A stretch of 64,000 nt of DNA from Allodiplogaster sudhausi (lineage: Eukaryota; Nematoda; Chromadorea; Rhabditida; Diplogasteridae), in the NCBI GenBank assembly GCA_945643635.1, contig CALZFC010000017.1, positions 669,001-733,000 on the forward strand. The letters are read 5' to 3'. Below are positions 9,690-22,383 of the stretch, piece after piece. Under the pieces are notes generated by a model that had not been told where the DNA came from, ran no database searches, and worked only from the letters and a program-made list of their open reading frames with translations. How positions within the stretch are numbered: the stretch's first letter is position 1; each line of letters starts with the position of its first letter. Both the position numbers and the translations under genes were made by a program.

Positions 9690-11887
9690 GTTATCTCATT
9701 GCATGGAGCGACTGGTTTGAAGAAGGAAGGAACGAAACATTAATGCTGGCTTTAAGAAAGAGCCGCATCCAGACTTGTACTCTTTGACAATGACGACAAC
9801 GACGAGTCCGTCAAAGGCTGGGTACATGTGAAAGAGCATCGAGATGGGACCCGGCGGGATGTTGATCTGCAGGCATTAAGAAGAACTTTTGGGTTTTCAT
9901 TCTATTTTGTTCGATAAGAGTTAATATGATTCTCCATTTTGTCCTGTTAACTTCTAAGATGGGAACGGATTAGAGACACAACACAATAGCAATTTATATT
10001 TTTATTAAATGGGCAACGCAAAATAAACTGATAAACCTTCATGTTCAGGAGAGGAACGCAGGAAGCGAGCAGCTCGGGCAAGTAGATGAAGAACACGGGC
10101 GCGGTAAGCTTAATCGACATGGAAAAATATTTTTGAATTCCCGCGTATTTGTCTGACAAAACGGCGACAAAGACTGGGATTCGGAAGATTCATCTTCAGA
10201 AGGAACAAAATCCTCGTTTATAACTAGCGCATTGACGAATGCTGACGTGGAGAACGAGCGTGAGGAAGAGTTGATACTGTAGATTCGCCATGGATGCGTC
10301 ACTGCGAATCTTGCGCACCTGTGAGACACAAAAGGAAATAATTCAAGAAATGAAGAGCCATACGCATGGACTGAAAAAGTGCCTACCCTATTGATTTCGC
10401 CCAGGATGTAGTATGAGCAGACGAAAACGGCGGCTAATTGGCAGCCTGAAGTGCCGATAAGCCAGGTCAGCTCAATGACGGAGGTCGGACTACTGAATCC
10501 CTGAACCAGATCTTTCACAAAATGTTCAAAGGCTATGTACATTTTCGTGATCACTGTAGTTACATATACATCAGAAATAATTTAAAAAAATATGTTTTTG
10601 GAAGTTCTCATGATACCAGCCAGCCATCCAAAGGAAAAAAATTAAATAATAATAAAATTTACTGCACGCTCATGTTCGAGTGTCTCAGATAGGCTCTCTT
10701 TTATACAATATTTAGAAGGTGCACACCTCGTTGAAAGTCATCTCGCTGTGATTGAACCACGGAAAGTGTTTCTGGAAGACTTCGCGCCTTAGAAAGTCCA
10801 CCTTGTCCGACGGCGGTATGAAGCTATTTTTTATCAAGTAGAGAGTGATTGACCATGCAAAGATGTAGAAGCTAAAGAGAATGATGACAGTGTAGAAGTG
10901 CTCGAAGTGCTTGCGCCACTGGGGTCTGCAAGGATCGCTGGAGATTTTTTTGTCTTTGTTTTGTACGCAGCTTTTCGGTTCTTATAGTGAGGCAATAGTT
11001 GAGTACAAAGGACTGCATTCTCAGAAAATATCCGTTACTGTTAACGAATATAAAGTACAGACAACTGTACTTTATATCCGTTAACAGTAACGGATAATTT
11101 GTATGTAGGTATATTTCGAGGCCGTACTTGCAGAGAAAGACGTAGCGATATATGAAGCAGAAGAAGAGGACTTGAACGGTCGCATTATGAGTCGCAGCAT
11201 ACATCGCGACGCCGTATCTCAATTGTCGCATCATATCAACGTGTCGATTCAGAAATTACGGCCAGCTAATCTCTCTAAAGTTTGTGGCGAGCATAAAAAA
11301 AGAAAGTAAAAACAGAAATAAAATAGTAATGGATGTGACGAACTCGAGGAAGACGGGTCCGCTCATGAACAGGAAGAAATTGCCTTCGGTGATGCCGCCT
11401 ACCTTAATTTGAGATTTTTGTCGTTTATTATTATTCAACTCAGAACCGTAATATATGTAAGTCGACAGATTTACATAAATTACCGGTCGGAAGAGCAGAC
11501 AAATCATGGTGAAGAAGAGATCGTGCATCGCGAACGAAATAATGTAATACTTGTAGACGCCCATGGAAGAGCTGCTATACTTGCACGCGAGTACGATGAC
11601 CATCGTGTTGCTTAGCAGTGCGACAGCTAAATAATTTTGTTGAAATTTTTTTCTTTGTTTACCAAAACAGTAATATGCATGCTTCTAAAATAAAAGAAAA
11701 TCTTACGTTGTGTTTTGCCGTATATTTTGCTAAAGTATGTTAATTTAATCTATAAAAAAGCTACAAGAAAATTCACATAAAATGTTTTTTCTCTGAGTTG
11801 CTTGTAAAAGTGAGAAGAAAGCCTCTTACAAATACATGCCCACTCGACTGAGTGAATGACGAGAAGTGTGCCTTCCGAAATGTCCAT
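9690..11887 (-). pseudogene. Str-like 7TM chemoreceptor, left copy 2, damaged 3' end
   Basis: Exons are 11830-11887 (MDISEGTLLVIHSVEWACI), 11484-11626, 11340-11402, 11128-11255, 10728-10926, 10387-10500, 10247-10318, 10037-10108 and 9775-9866. They encode the same 7TM fold as the intact paralogue. The acceptor before the fourth exon reads AA (11256-11257) where the intact gene has AG. At 9775 the last two exons are fused directly because 245 bp were deleted: the join removes intron 9 and the first bases of exon 10 and shifts the C-terminal tail out of frame. The right arm keeps that intron. This copy keeps its first exon because it extends past the palindrome edge, whereas the right-arm copy does not. 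Confidence 0.8.
11029..11096. repeat. Intronic hairpin in receptor copy 2 (left)
   Basis: The sequence tatccgttactgttaacg continues to ctgtactttatat and folds onto itself with a four-base loop (acaa). It sits in intron 4. The right arm has it at 14667-14734. The intact paralogue keeps only one half near 27083-27118, so it is either a degraded miniature element there or a local inverted duplication here. Confidence 0.8.
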
Positions 11888-12271
11888 ATACCTATAATTC
11901 GAGAATACATTAATAATTTTTCGGTGATTGTTCTCCAAAGAAAGAGTACCCGTAGATAGTTAAAGATCTACACGCATTACTAAATGTGCATCGTTAGAAT
12001 ACTGAATACGGGCGTAGAGTTTGATGCCATGACTCAAAAGGGAACATCCTCTGTATACGAAAAGATTCGTGCATTGGCTCCGTTATCGTCATGATATTTT
12101 CCAATGTGGCTTACAGTGAAACTTTATGACTGAAAACCGTGTGAAAGCAAGAATATTCTGGACAATAACATTGTCGGATGCTCATGCGAACCAGGAAATG
12201 ATAAAAAGAAATGTGCACCCATTTTGTACTTACATTTATTCCGAATGGATACTTGCCACATGATTTTTAAT

Positions 12272-12348
12272 CGCTATTGTTCCAATGATAGGCAGAAACC
12301 AATGATGATCGCAATTGGAATGTACGTCACAAAGAAAGGGATGAGAGT
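12272..12348 (-). pseudogene. Orphan TM6 exon of a serpentine receptor
   Basis: Minus strand: after an acceptor ttgtcag the frame reads TLIPFFVTYIPIAIIIGFCL and soon meets a stop. The pattern T-IP-F--YIP followed by a hydrophobic run is typical of the sixth transmembrane segment in Str/Srh-class receptors; compare the TM6 exon at 63188-63251. No neighbouring exons are evident, so this looks like a remnant of a further receptor gene. Confidence 0.5.
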
Positions 12349-13282
12349 CTGACAATGAGATATGCGCTGCTATTGTTTTATGAATGTTTATGAGCTCTGG
12401 AAAAGAGACAGCCTCAACAGTCATCGGACATTGAGTTCATTTTCTCTCTCCTTATTTTTTTACATTTCATGCATGAAATTATAGTAGTGCTTTTAACGTT
12501 CACATCTCTATAATGAATGTGTATTGTTTATGACTGCCAAACTAATATGTGAATGCAGAACGAAAATTTTATCTTGTTTCATTTTTTTAACGGCTAAAAA
12601 TTTGCACTCTCATGTTGCCTGCAAGAAAGAAACTTGCGTACGTTAGACCATACAAATAGGGCCGTACTAAAGAAGGCGTTCATGGGAACCAATGGAGAGA
12701 AAAAAGACAACAGTAACACGGGCTGACTCAGAGAGATATGTACATTTATGACGAATGGTTACTTGCATGCCAAATGACGATTGCTATTGTTCTAAAGAAT
12801 CTTATTTTTCGTATCTTAACAATTCTTCTCATCATTGCCGTATTATTATAAAACGACTTGATTGCACTATTTGCATTCATTTACTCTGAACCTAATTTAA
12901 GGTAGATATTATAAACGGAAAGCATAGCCAACTCATGACATTTTTTATTCACATCAACAGCTACATATATGTATGTAATGTTGAACATGTTGACGCTTGT
13001 CTCGTTCGAACAAACCTGAAAACAATTAGTTAGTGACCCTATCTGGGTAACTTCCATTTTATCCTATCTTCTTCGCGGTCGTCTCTCCTTATCTCGTATC
13101 TCTCGCTCTTTCAATGTCTCTCTTTCTCTCTCTTTTTTCGTCTCCCTATCGTTTTCTACTTTCTTTCTTTCTTTCTATTTTTCTCTTGCTCTCCTTCTCC
13201 CTTTCGCTCTCAATGAACAACTCTCTCATCGGCATTCGCACTTTGGAACATCCATAATTATGACCGATAGCCACTTTCGAGT

Positions 13283-13385
13283 CTACGACTGCTGGCAGAC
13301 GTTTTGGACGCATTCGCCGCCGTTGACGCACTGCTTAGACCCGATGCATACACCGCCAGGCTGCACGAGTTCGACACAGAAACCG
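13283..13385 (-). CDS. Cysteine-rich (EB-module-like) terminal exon
   Basis: Minus strand: the frame reads GFCVELVQPGGVCIGSK then QCVNGGECVQNVCQQS and a stop at 13283. The spacing C-x9-C-x5-C-x5-C-x4-C resembles EB-module or related nematode secreted cysteine-rich repeats. Upstream exons are not clear; a candidate lies at 13420-13505 (PRPAEILHGFCATKF). The call rests only on cysteine spacing. Confidence 0.4.
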
Positions 13386-13678
13386 AGGACTTGGATCTAT
13401 GGCTTCACAAAATTAATTAACAACACCCGGCTGCCCCCTTGGGTGCACTTGAGATTGAGAATTTGGTAGCACAGAAGCCGTGGAGGATCTCGGCGGGCCG
13501 TGGAAAGTAAAATCGTCTCATTAAATATCGCTTTACCGCATCTTCTAGACTTGGGCACACCTTATAGGAGTATGATCTATTATATTGATGGGGTCTACTT
13601 TTCCATGTGCAATGCATTCACACGATTGACGGGGCATTTGTTAGTTCTAGATTGTATAATATGTGTACCTGATATAAC

Positions 13679-14009
13679 ATTGCGTCGCACTTTGTGGAGA
13701 TATATAAACGAAAATTTACATCTCAATAGCCAATATATTTCTCTAAACAATAAAAAAAGAAAAATTTGAAAATTTCCAACTTTATAGTATTTATAGACGT
13801 TGAAGTTTGAGAGAGCGTAGACAACTTATTTCTCATTTTACCAGAACCAAACCTACACAGTTGTATAGAGCATGAAAATAGCTTTCGAAAGCACTATATG
13901 ATTTAGAAAAATTAGGAAGTCTTTGATCTTTCCTGCTCGATTATTCCGTTGCGGCAGTGCTAATCTGCCATTCAATATCATCTCCGCAAGTCCAAACATA
14001 TACCATAAG
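13679..14009. mobile_element. Internal fragment of the foldback element
   Basis: From attgcgtcgcactttgtgg to ccataagaaa this matches internal parts of the foldback elements: the first part resembles 2209-2470, and the second part matches 21441-21530 of the right copy. Both termini are missing. It abuts the inner edge of the right arm, where receptor copy 2 has lost its first exon, so the element may mark the breakpoint. Confidence 0.75.
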
Positions 14010-14136
14010 AAAAAAATTAAAATTAATCTTTAGCAAAATATACGGCAAAACACAACGTAAGATTTTCTTTTATTTTAGAAGCATGCATATTACTGTTTTG
14101 GTAAACAAAGAAAAAAATTTCAACAAAATTATTTAG

Positions 14137-16318
14137 CTGTCGCACTGCTAAGCAACACGATGGTCATCGTACTCGCGTGCAAGTATAGCAGCTCTTCCAT
14201 GGGCGTCTACAAGTATTACATTATTTCGTTCGCGATGCACGATCTCTTCTTCACCATGATTTGTCTGCTCTTCCGACCGGTAATTTATGTAAATATGTCG
14301 ACTTACATATATTACGGTTCTGAGTTGAATAATAATAAACGACAAAAATCTCAAATTAAGGTAGGCGGCATCACCGAAGGCAATTTCTTCCTGTTCATGA
14401 GCGGACCCGTCTTCCTCGAGTTCGTCACATCCATTACTATTTTATTTCTGTTTTTACTTTCTTTTTTTATGCTCGCCACAAACTTTAGAGAGATTAGCTG
14501 GCCGTAATTTCTGAATCGACACGTTGATATGATGCGACAATTGAGATACGGCGTCGCGATGTATGCTGCGACTCATAATGCGACCGTTCAAGTCCTCTTC
14601 TTCTGCTTCATATATCGCTACGTCTTTCTCTGCAAGTACGGCCTCGAAATATACCTACATACAAATTATCCGTTACTGTTAACGGATATAAAGTACAGTT
14701 GTCTGTACTTTATATTCGTTAACAGTAACGGATATTTTCTGAGAATGCAGTCCTTTGTACTCAACTATTGCCTCACTATAAGAACCGAAAAGCTGCGTAC
14801 AAAACAAAGACAAAAAATCTCCAGCGATCCTTGCAGACCCCAGTGGCGCAAGCACTTCGAGCACTTCTACACTGTCATCATTCTCTTTAGCTTCTACATC
14901 TTTGCATGGTCAATCACTCTCTACTTGATAAAAAATAGCTTCATACCGCCGTCGGACAAGGTGGACTTTCTAAGGCGCGAAGTCTTCCAGAAACACTTTC
15001 CGTGGTTCAATCACAGCGAGATGACTTTCAACGAGGTGTGCACCTTCTAAATATTGTATAAAAGAGAGCCTATCTGAGACACTCGAACATGAGCGTGCAG
15101 TAAATTTTATTATTATTTAATTTTTTTTCCTTTGGATGGCTGGCTGGTATCATGAGAACTTCCAAAAACATATTTTTTTAAATTATTTCTGATGTATATG
15201 TAACTACAGTGATCACGAAAATGTACACAGCCTTTGAACATTTTGTGAAAGATCTGGTTCAGGGATTCAGTAGTCCGACCTCCGTCATTGAGCTGACCTG
15301 GCTTATCGGCACTTCAGGCTGCCAATTCGCCGCCGTTTTCGTCTGCTCATACTACATCCTGGGCGAAATCAATAGGGTAGGCACTTTTTCAGTCCATGCG
15401 TATCGCTCTTCATTTCTTGAATTATTTCCTTTTGTGTCTCACAGGTGCGCAAGATTCGCAGTGACGCATCCATGGCGAATCTACAGTATCAGCTCTTCCT
15501 CACGCTCGTTCTCCAGGTCAGCATTCGTCAATGCGCTAGTTATAAACGAGGATTTTGTTCCTTCTGAAGATGAATCTTCCGAATCCCAGTCTTTGTCTCC
15601 GTTTTGTCAGACAAATACGCGGGAATTCAAAAATATTTTTCCATGTCGATTAAGCTTACCGCGCCCGTGTTCTTCATCTACTTGCCCGAGCTGCTCGCTT
15701 CCTGCGTTCCTCTCCTGAACATGAAGGTTTATCAGTTTATTTTGCGTTGCCCATTTAATAAAAATATAAATTGCTATTGTGTTGTGTCTCTAATCCGTTC
15801 CCATCTTAGAAGTTAACAGGACAAAATGGAGAATCATATTAACTCTTATCGAAGAAAATAGAATGAAAACCCAAAAGTTCTTCTTAATGCCTGCAGATCA
15901 ACATCCCGCCGGGTCCCATCTCGATGCTCTTTCACATGTACCCAGCCTTTGACGGACTCGTCGTTGTCGTCATTGTCAAAGAGTACAAGTCAGGGCTGTT
16001 CATACTATATTACGGCCAATATATTACGGTCGATTTAGCACAGGGTCTTCTTCGAGTGATGTAAATGAGGACATTTCCAAAATTAGTTTATTTTTTAAAA
16101 CGTCATCACTCTCTAGTTCTCATTCCCATGATAAAAGAGAACACTAGATAGTTATGAGCATCATTATTACTTAACGATTTAATTTGATAACCTATAAATA
16201 AAAAATAAGTTGTTGTCCAGGAATGTCGTGCTCGGCTGGATGCGGCTCTTTCTTAAAGCCAGCATTAATGTTTCGTTCCTTCCTTCTTCAAACCAGTCGC
16301 TCCATGCAATGAGATAAC
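14137..16318 (+). pseudogene. Str-like 7TM chemoreceptor, right copy 2, lacks exon 1
   Basis: Exons are 14137-14279, 14361-14423, 14508-14635, 14837-15035, 15263-15376, 15445-15516, 15655-15726, 15897-15988 and 16221-16318. The first coding exon present in the left copy lies outside the arm and is missing here, so no start codon with the TM1 signature remains. The acceptor before 14508 is AA, as in the left copy. The last exon departs from the paralogues after FLKASINVSFLP and stops early; the conserved tail DSIADNERKGEMAES continues downstream in another frame. TM5, TM6 (APVFFIYLPELLASC) and TM7 (MYPAFDGLVVVVIVKEYK) are intact. Confidence 0.8.
14667..14734. repeat. Intronic hairpin in receptor copy 2 (right)
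   Basis: This is the mirror copy of 11029-11096. The stem gttaacagtaacggata pairs with tatccgttactg and its continuation across a short loop. Confidence 0.75.
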
Positions 16319-16613
16319 CCGTCGGAAAGATTCGATCGCTGACAATGAGCGAAAGGGCGAAATGGCCGAAAGTGGACACTGTAAGTTATGCCAGACAGCA
16401 CTATTGTATAGTCTAACGGCCCTAATTGTAAGGTCTAACGTACTCAAGTTTTTTGTTACAGGCCATATGAGAGTGCAGATTTGTTTGTCGTTAAAAATTG
16501 AAACAAAATAAAATTTTCGTCATGCATTCAGTTACCGACAATATGCACTATGCATGAAAAGTTATATGTATGTAGACAATAAGGAGAGAGAAAATGAACT
16601 CATTGTCCGATGA

Positions 16614-16650
16614 ATGATGAGGATCTCTGGTGGCCAGAGATCCTCATCAT
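16614..16650. repeat. Perfect 17-bp hairpin, right copy
   Basis: This is the mirror copy of 9358-9394 in the upstream region of the right receptor copy 1. Confidence 0.85.
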
Positions 16651-16953
16651 TTCCTGGTTCGCGTGAGCTTCATACAATGTTATTGTCTACATTACATATC
16701 AGTGCTTTTACACGGTTTTCAGTCATCAAGTTACACTGAATGGAAAATAGCATGAAGATAATGGAGCCAATGTACGAATGTTTTCGTACAGAAAATATTT
16801 CTTTGAGTCATGGCATCAAACTCTACTCCCGTTTTCAGTATCCAAACGATGCATCTTTAATAATGCGTGTAGAACTTTGAATGTCTTCGTTTACTCTATC
16901 TTTGGTGAACAATCACCGAAAAAATAATTAACGTAGGCTTGAATTATAGACGT

Positions 16954-18391
16954 ATGGACATTTCGGAAGACGCTCTTCTCGTCATTCACTCAGTAGAGTG
17001 GACATGCATTAGTAAGAGGCTTTCTTTTCAGTTTTACATGCGACTCTACAAAAAAAAAGTTTTATGTAAATTTTCATTTAGCTTTTTTATAAATAAAATT
17101 AGCATTGTTTCGCAAAATATACGGCAATACACAATATAAGATTCTATTTCATTTTAGAAGCATGCTTATTACTATTTTGTTTAGCAAGAAAAAAAAATGT
17201 CAACAAAATTATTTAGCTGTCGCACTGCTAAGTAACCTGATGGTCATCTTGCTCGCGTGCAAGTATAGCAGCTCTTCCATGGGCGTCTACAAGTATTACA
17301 TCATTTCATTCGCGACGCACGACCTCTTCTTCACCATGATTTGTCTGCTCTTCCGGCCCGTAAGCGAGGCCGCCATATCTGTAAATTTACTCTTGGACTT
17401 GAATTATGCTAACTAAGCATGAAAACGCTATATTAAGGTCGGCTTTATCGCTGAAGGCAATTTTTTCCTATTCATAAGCGGGCCCGTATTCTTCAAGTAG
17501 GTCATATCGATCTTCTTTTTTTCTGTTCCATATGACAATGGAAAATCTATATTCTTCTTTACTTTTGCGACTAACACAAAAGATATAAAAAGATATTTCT
17601 AAATCGACACACGGAAATGAGGCGAAAATTAAAGATACGGCTCCGCGATCTATTGCGCTACACATAATGTTACCGTTCAAGTGCTTCTCTACTGCTTCAT
17701 GTATCGCTACGTCATTCTCTGCAAGTACGGCTCGAAATGTTTTCACGCTCCAGGAATTTGTATAGTTCTTCTTTTGTCTCAGCACTGAAAAAAGCAACCC
17801 CAATGACCCTTGCAGACCCCAGTGGCGTAGGCACTTCGAGCGCTACTCCACTCTCTTCATTTTCTTGAGCCTCTACGTCTTTGCATGGTCGATCTGTGTC
17901 TTCCTCATAAAAAGAGACGCGCCACCTTACATGGTGGACTTCCTTAGACGTGAAGTCTTCCAGCCCCACTTTCCGTGGTTCGACCACAGCGAAATGACAT
18001 TCAACGAGGTGTGCCCTCTAGAAATTTCATTTAAGAATTATTTTATCTTCCTAAAACCGAGCTAAAGTTAAGACATTCCAGTAGATTTCCTTAATATACA
18101 TAGTTTGTTCAAAGGAGCCGCTGAACATGAGGCGAAGTGTATGGTTCAGGGTTTCAAGACTCCGACGGCCGTCATTGCGCTGACGTGGCTTATCGGCACG
18201 TCGAGCTGCCAATTCGCTGCCGTTTTTGTCTGCTCATACTACATCCTGAGCGAAATCAAGAAGGAAGGCACATTTCCTTTCCATGTTTTGTCGCTTCACT
18301 TTCATCTTGGCGCTTACAGGTGCGCAAGCAGTGCGGTGGCGCAAGCATGGCGAATCTGCACTACCAGATTTTCCTGACCCTTGTTCTACAG
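16954..18391 (+). pseudogene. Str-like 7TM chemoreceptor, right copy 1, 3'-truncated
   Basis: Seven exons remain: 16954-17011, 17217-17359, 17438-17500, 17596-17724, 17816-18008, 18150-18263 and 18320-18391. The TM6 and TM7 exons and the tail are gone because the right arm lacks the 1904-bp block present in the left arm; homology ends at 18506. It shares the four lesions of the left copy (TAG at the end of exon 3, no AG before exon 4, a one-base insertion in exon 4, GA donor after exon 6). No functional product is expected. Confidence 0.85.
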
Positions 18392-18506
18392 GTCGGCATA
18401 CGTCTTTGTACTTGTTGTAAACAAGCGCTTTGCACCATCTGAAGATGAAAACTCCGATCCGCTCTCAAATTTCACTTTCTATCGCCTTTTTATCGGAAAA
18501 CTGCGC

Positions 18507-20741
18507 TTTTAAACTAATATTCCAAATTTTCATTTAAAATTCGCCATATTTGCATTGAGAAAGGAAAAATTCATCAAAACCTTGCCGAAGGACCTCCACG
18601 CGAGCGAGGGCACAGCCACACGGAACATTTCCACGCGGCTTCCCTTTAAAAAAATTACTTATCAATTCAGTGAATATCACATACATGTTTATCACATACA
18701 TATATTTGATTTCCATTGTTTGTGATGTCATTTCATTTGTACAGCTAAATAAAAAGATTTTCACAATATTTATAACTTTAATACGCTTTTATATCTTTTC
18801 GCCAGTCGTGATAACCAAATAAACAGCTAACAGTTATTGTTTATTTTTAAATATATTTTTTGCAATCTTATAATTATAAAAATTAATTTAGAAAAAAAAA
18901 CAATTACTCTCATTAAGACGAGAAGCCGACCCGACAATCGGCAGTACGAAGCGGAACCGGTACGTAAATTCCTTTAAACAAATTAAATAAAAAAACATTC
19001 CAAATATCGAACCATTTATTTAAAATTTATAAATTAAAAAAAAATCAAATTTCAATTTAAAGGAGGGCGATCAGCGAAAAGTCATTGCCGATTTATGAAA
19101 CATCTTAGCTTTTTTCGAATAGTCTCGGGCATGAGGAAAAGAAAAGGCAAATGAAAAAGCACAAAAAGTTCCATATTCAAGTATAAGACACTTGAAAGTG
19201 CAAATTTTGAATGAATTTGTGATTGGTGTCCGTGCAAAAACGTGGTGTTACAGCACCCGACGATAGATTAACGGCCACGTAGCCTTCGCGGGAAGATAAA
19301 ATTTACAAATATTTCAAGACATTTTTTTGTTTTATGCTTCACCACCTTTCTTATTTGAATACTCTATAATAAACTAAAGAATATCATTCAAAACAGTATC
19401 AAATAAGTAAAGGAGCAACAACATCTCCTAAAACATTTATTTTGTTCAATCGCCTTTCCCAAAATAAACAATTACCCTGCTCAACATTTTGATTGTCGTC
19501 ACTGCACTGTTGTAGATCACCGAGAATCCGTGCGGTAGACCAAATTCGGCAACTCTTAGATTGGAATCGGCAAAATCATTCACATTTCCAACAAACAAAG
19601 AAAAAAAATAATACTAAACTATTATAAAATAAAAAATATCTGCAAAAAAGTTTTATTTGCTAAAACATACTCTCCTCGAAAGTTGGCCTTTATTTTAATG
19701 AGTGTTTTTCCTTCAAAGTTGAGGAAGAAGTAGAATTCATCATGGTGCGTTGCTTGTTCAAGGAATTCGTGTTCCTCCTGTAAGGGCATTTTATATTTAT
19801 TCGACATCTTCCCTATGGATTTGGCGCAGAGCTTTCAAAGAAAAAAAAATGAGTCGTACTAATAATGTTTGATGAAAATCGCGCAGAGAGTCGAGGTCCT
19901 CTTTTGGAATCTTGGGCAAGCCAGCACAGCCTTGAAAGGAATTCAAATGAAGCCAGCTAATAAAAAGAGACGAAAATAAGTAAGAAAAAGAGAAGAATCG
20001 TGAGAGAAAAAAGAAGGAGAGACAGAGAGAGAGAGAGAGAGCGAAGAGAGAGACAGTGAGTGAGGGGAGAGAGAGCAAGAAAGAAAGATAAACTAATGGT
20101 TAGTCAACAAAGGTTACCGAAACAAACATAGACAGTATATAGGAATCAAATGATTTTGTAAATAAATAATTTTTTATTTCGATTCTGCAAGGTTTTTTTT
20201 TTTAAATTTAAACAATTTATATAAGATGCGACCTAATAGAGCACGCTCGCATATATAGTGATTAACCAGGGGCTTCGCTGCGTATTCCGAATGGGAAAAG
20301 TCGAACGGAATCAGCCTGAAAAAAGTTATAAAAATAAACAAAGAATCTCTTCTTTTACGCAGTAAAATGATATATGTATGCAGTACAGGTTTTAACTAAA
20401 AAAATTATAACAGATACAGACCGAGCAGAGACGAGGTCGACAAACGCCTTCGAGCGACCGCTGAGCAAGGCGACGTTTCCATAGACGACAAGCGAGTTTG
20501 GCGTCTCCAGTGCGTTCTCTAAATAACATTTCTCTTCACAATTACATACACTTGAGAGAGAGAAGAGAGGGAGAGAGGGTGAGTGTGAGATAGAGATAGC
20601 GAAAGTGAGAAGGAGAGAGAAAGAAATAGAGAGAGGGACAGGGCGATAGAGAGAGAGAGAGAGGGAGAGAGAGAGAGAGACGGGAGACGGGAGACCGGAC
20701 GATGGGTGAGATTTTGAGCCTATCAATTTTGTTTTGTTTTA

Positions 20742-20775
<34 letters not shown>

Positions 20776-20890
20776 CTAAGTAGTAGAAACCTCTTACTAG
20801 GGAGCGAAGAGAGAAAGTGAACGACAAACCTGCCAGGATGCGCGTGAAGGCATGTGCTACGGGGTCCTCGTGGCGAGTAGGCTCTGTCAT
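18507..20890 (-). CDS. Multi-exon gene of unknown function, right-arm copy
   Basis: This is the mirror of 3477-5597. It preserves an exon missing on the left: minus strand 20525-20437, reading NALETPNSLVVYGNVALLSG and then RSKAFVDLVSAR. This exon joins exon one (20890-20830) in phase and leads in phase into the RLIPFDFSHSEY exon. Downstream exons corresponding to left 5705-6110 were removed with the 1904-bp block, so this copy is 3'-truncated while the left copy is internally deleted. Neither arm therefore holds a complete gene, but their differences are complementary. Family unknown. Confidence 0.45.
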
Positions 20891-20972
20891 CTGGAAACTT
20901 CAGGCCATTTTCGTAGGAGAGAGATAACAGAATGAGAGAGAGATAAAGATGTATTGCGAGAAAGAAAATTAG

Positions 20973-22383
20973 ATATGACGCGATTTGCGAGAGAATCAAA
21001 ATGAAGCTAAGTGTCCGGGGACCCGGCCAAAATCGACCAGCTTGGATTTTCTTCAAAAGTTCTTTATAGGGGTTTTCTGCTATGAGGAATCGATTGGAAG
21101 TGGTCTAAGGATCGGAAAATGCCGTTTTCGTTTGCTATGATGGCTTGAAATATGGAGCTCGCCGCGCTGGGGGGCGAGTTGGATGCACTTCTAGGGTCAT
21201 TGCGTCGCACTTTGAGAATATACATAAACGAAAATTTACAAATAAATAGCCAAGATATTGCTTTAAACAATAAAAAAATAAAAATTTGAAAATTTCCAAC
21301 TCTGATGTATTTATAGACGTTGAAGTTTGAGAGAGCGTAGACAACTTATTTCTCATTTTACCAGAACTAATCCTACACAGTTGTATAGAGCATGAAAATA
21401 GCTTTCGAAAGCACTATATGACTTAGAAAAATTAGGACGTCTTTGATCTTTCCTGCTCGATTATTCCGTTGCGGCAGTGCTAATCTGCCATTCAATATCA
21501 TCTCCGCAAGTCCAAACATATACCATAAGAAAGAGCGTGAAATTTGCTACAAGCTGAAATCCTTTCAATAAAGTTTCAAATCTACGATATTTTGTTATCA
21601 GCCATAAAATTAAGGGCGGTAGTGACACTAACATTCCTCCCAATAATTAATTTTTTTAGGTTATTCGAATTAGAATATTCCAATTTTTTTCGGCGCCTTT
21701 TCTTGCATAATTGTTACATGCAGATGCCTTATTCTTTTGACTTATAACAAAAAAAAATGTCTGACTTTGAATTCTAATGAAAGAGGACAACGTATAGCAA
21801 ATTTCACGCTCTTTCTTCTAGTTTATGTTTGGACGTGTGAAAAGATTTTTAAGCACCTTTTTTTAATAAGCGGACGTTCTGATTTGTACTGCCGCACCGG
21901 AATAATCGAGCAGAAAACATCAGAGACTTCCTAATTTTTCTAAATCATATAGTGCATTCGAAAGCTATTTTCATGCTCTATACAACTGTGTAGGTTTGGT
22001 TCTGGTAAAATGAGAAATAAGTTGTCTACGCTCTCTCAAACTTCAACGTCTATAAATACTATAAAGTTGGAAATTTTCAAATTTTTCTTTTTTTATTGTT
22101 TAGAGCAATATATTGGCTATTGAGATGTAAATTTTCGTTTATATATCTCCACAAAGTGCGACGCAATGACCCCAGACGTGCATCCAACTCACCCCTCTGC
22201 GCGGCGCGCTCCATATTTCAAGCCCTCATAGCAAACGAAAACGGCATTTTCCGATCATTAGACCACTTCCAATCGGTTCCTCATATCAGAAAACCCTAAT
22301 AAGGAACTTTTGAAGAAAATCCAAGCTGGTCAATTTTGGCCGGGTCCCCGGCCATTTCGATTCTCTAACAAATCGCGTCATAT
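20973..22383. mobile_element. Foldback DNA element with long inverted ends, right copy
   Basis: This is the mirror of 1992-3394, with the same atatgacgcgatttgc ends and near-identical interior. Its presence at corresponding positions in both arms shows it inserted before the palindrome formed. Confidence 0.85.

Larger units (their letters stand above)
1446..11735. repeat. Left arm of giant palindrome (inverted repeat)
   Basis: Position x in this arm matches the reverse complement of a position in the right arm. The coordinate sum is 24375 in the outer part, 24367 beyond the foldback element, about 24103-24105 around 4300-5597, 26008 for 7502-9770 and 25763 for 9775-11735. Each jump in the sum marks an indel between the arms. 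The outer boundary falls at 1446/22929 and the inner at 11735/14028. Bases 1446-1991 hold no gene I can see and match 22384-22929. Substitutions are few. Some in the arm-resident unknown gene are synonymous. Confidence 0.95.
11736..14027. other. Palindrome spacer
   Basis: This unique sequence lies between the two arms. It holds the first exon of left receptor copy 2 (11830-11887), a conserved upstream block, an isolated receptor TM6 exon (12272-12348), CT-rich low-complexity sequence at 13080-13210, a cysteine-rich coding exon (13283-13385), and a fragment of the foldback element (13679-14009) directly beside the right inner boundary. Bases 12430-13080 show no other coding signal I trust. Confidence 0.8.
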
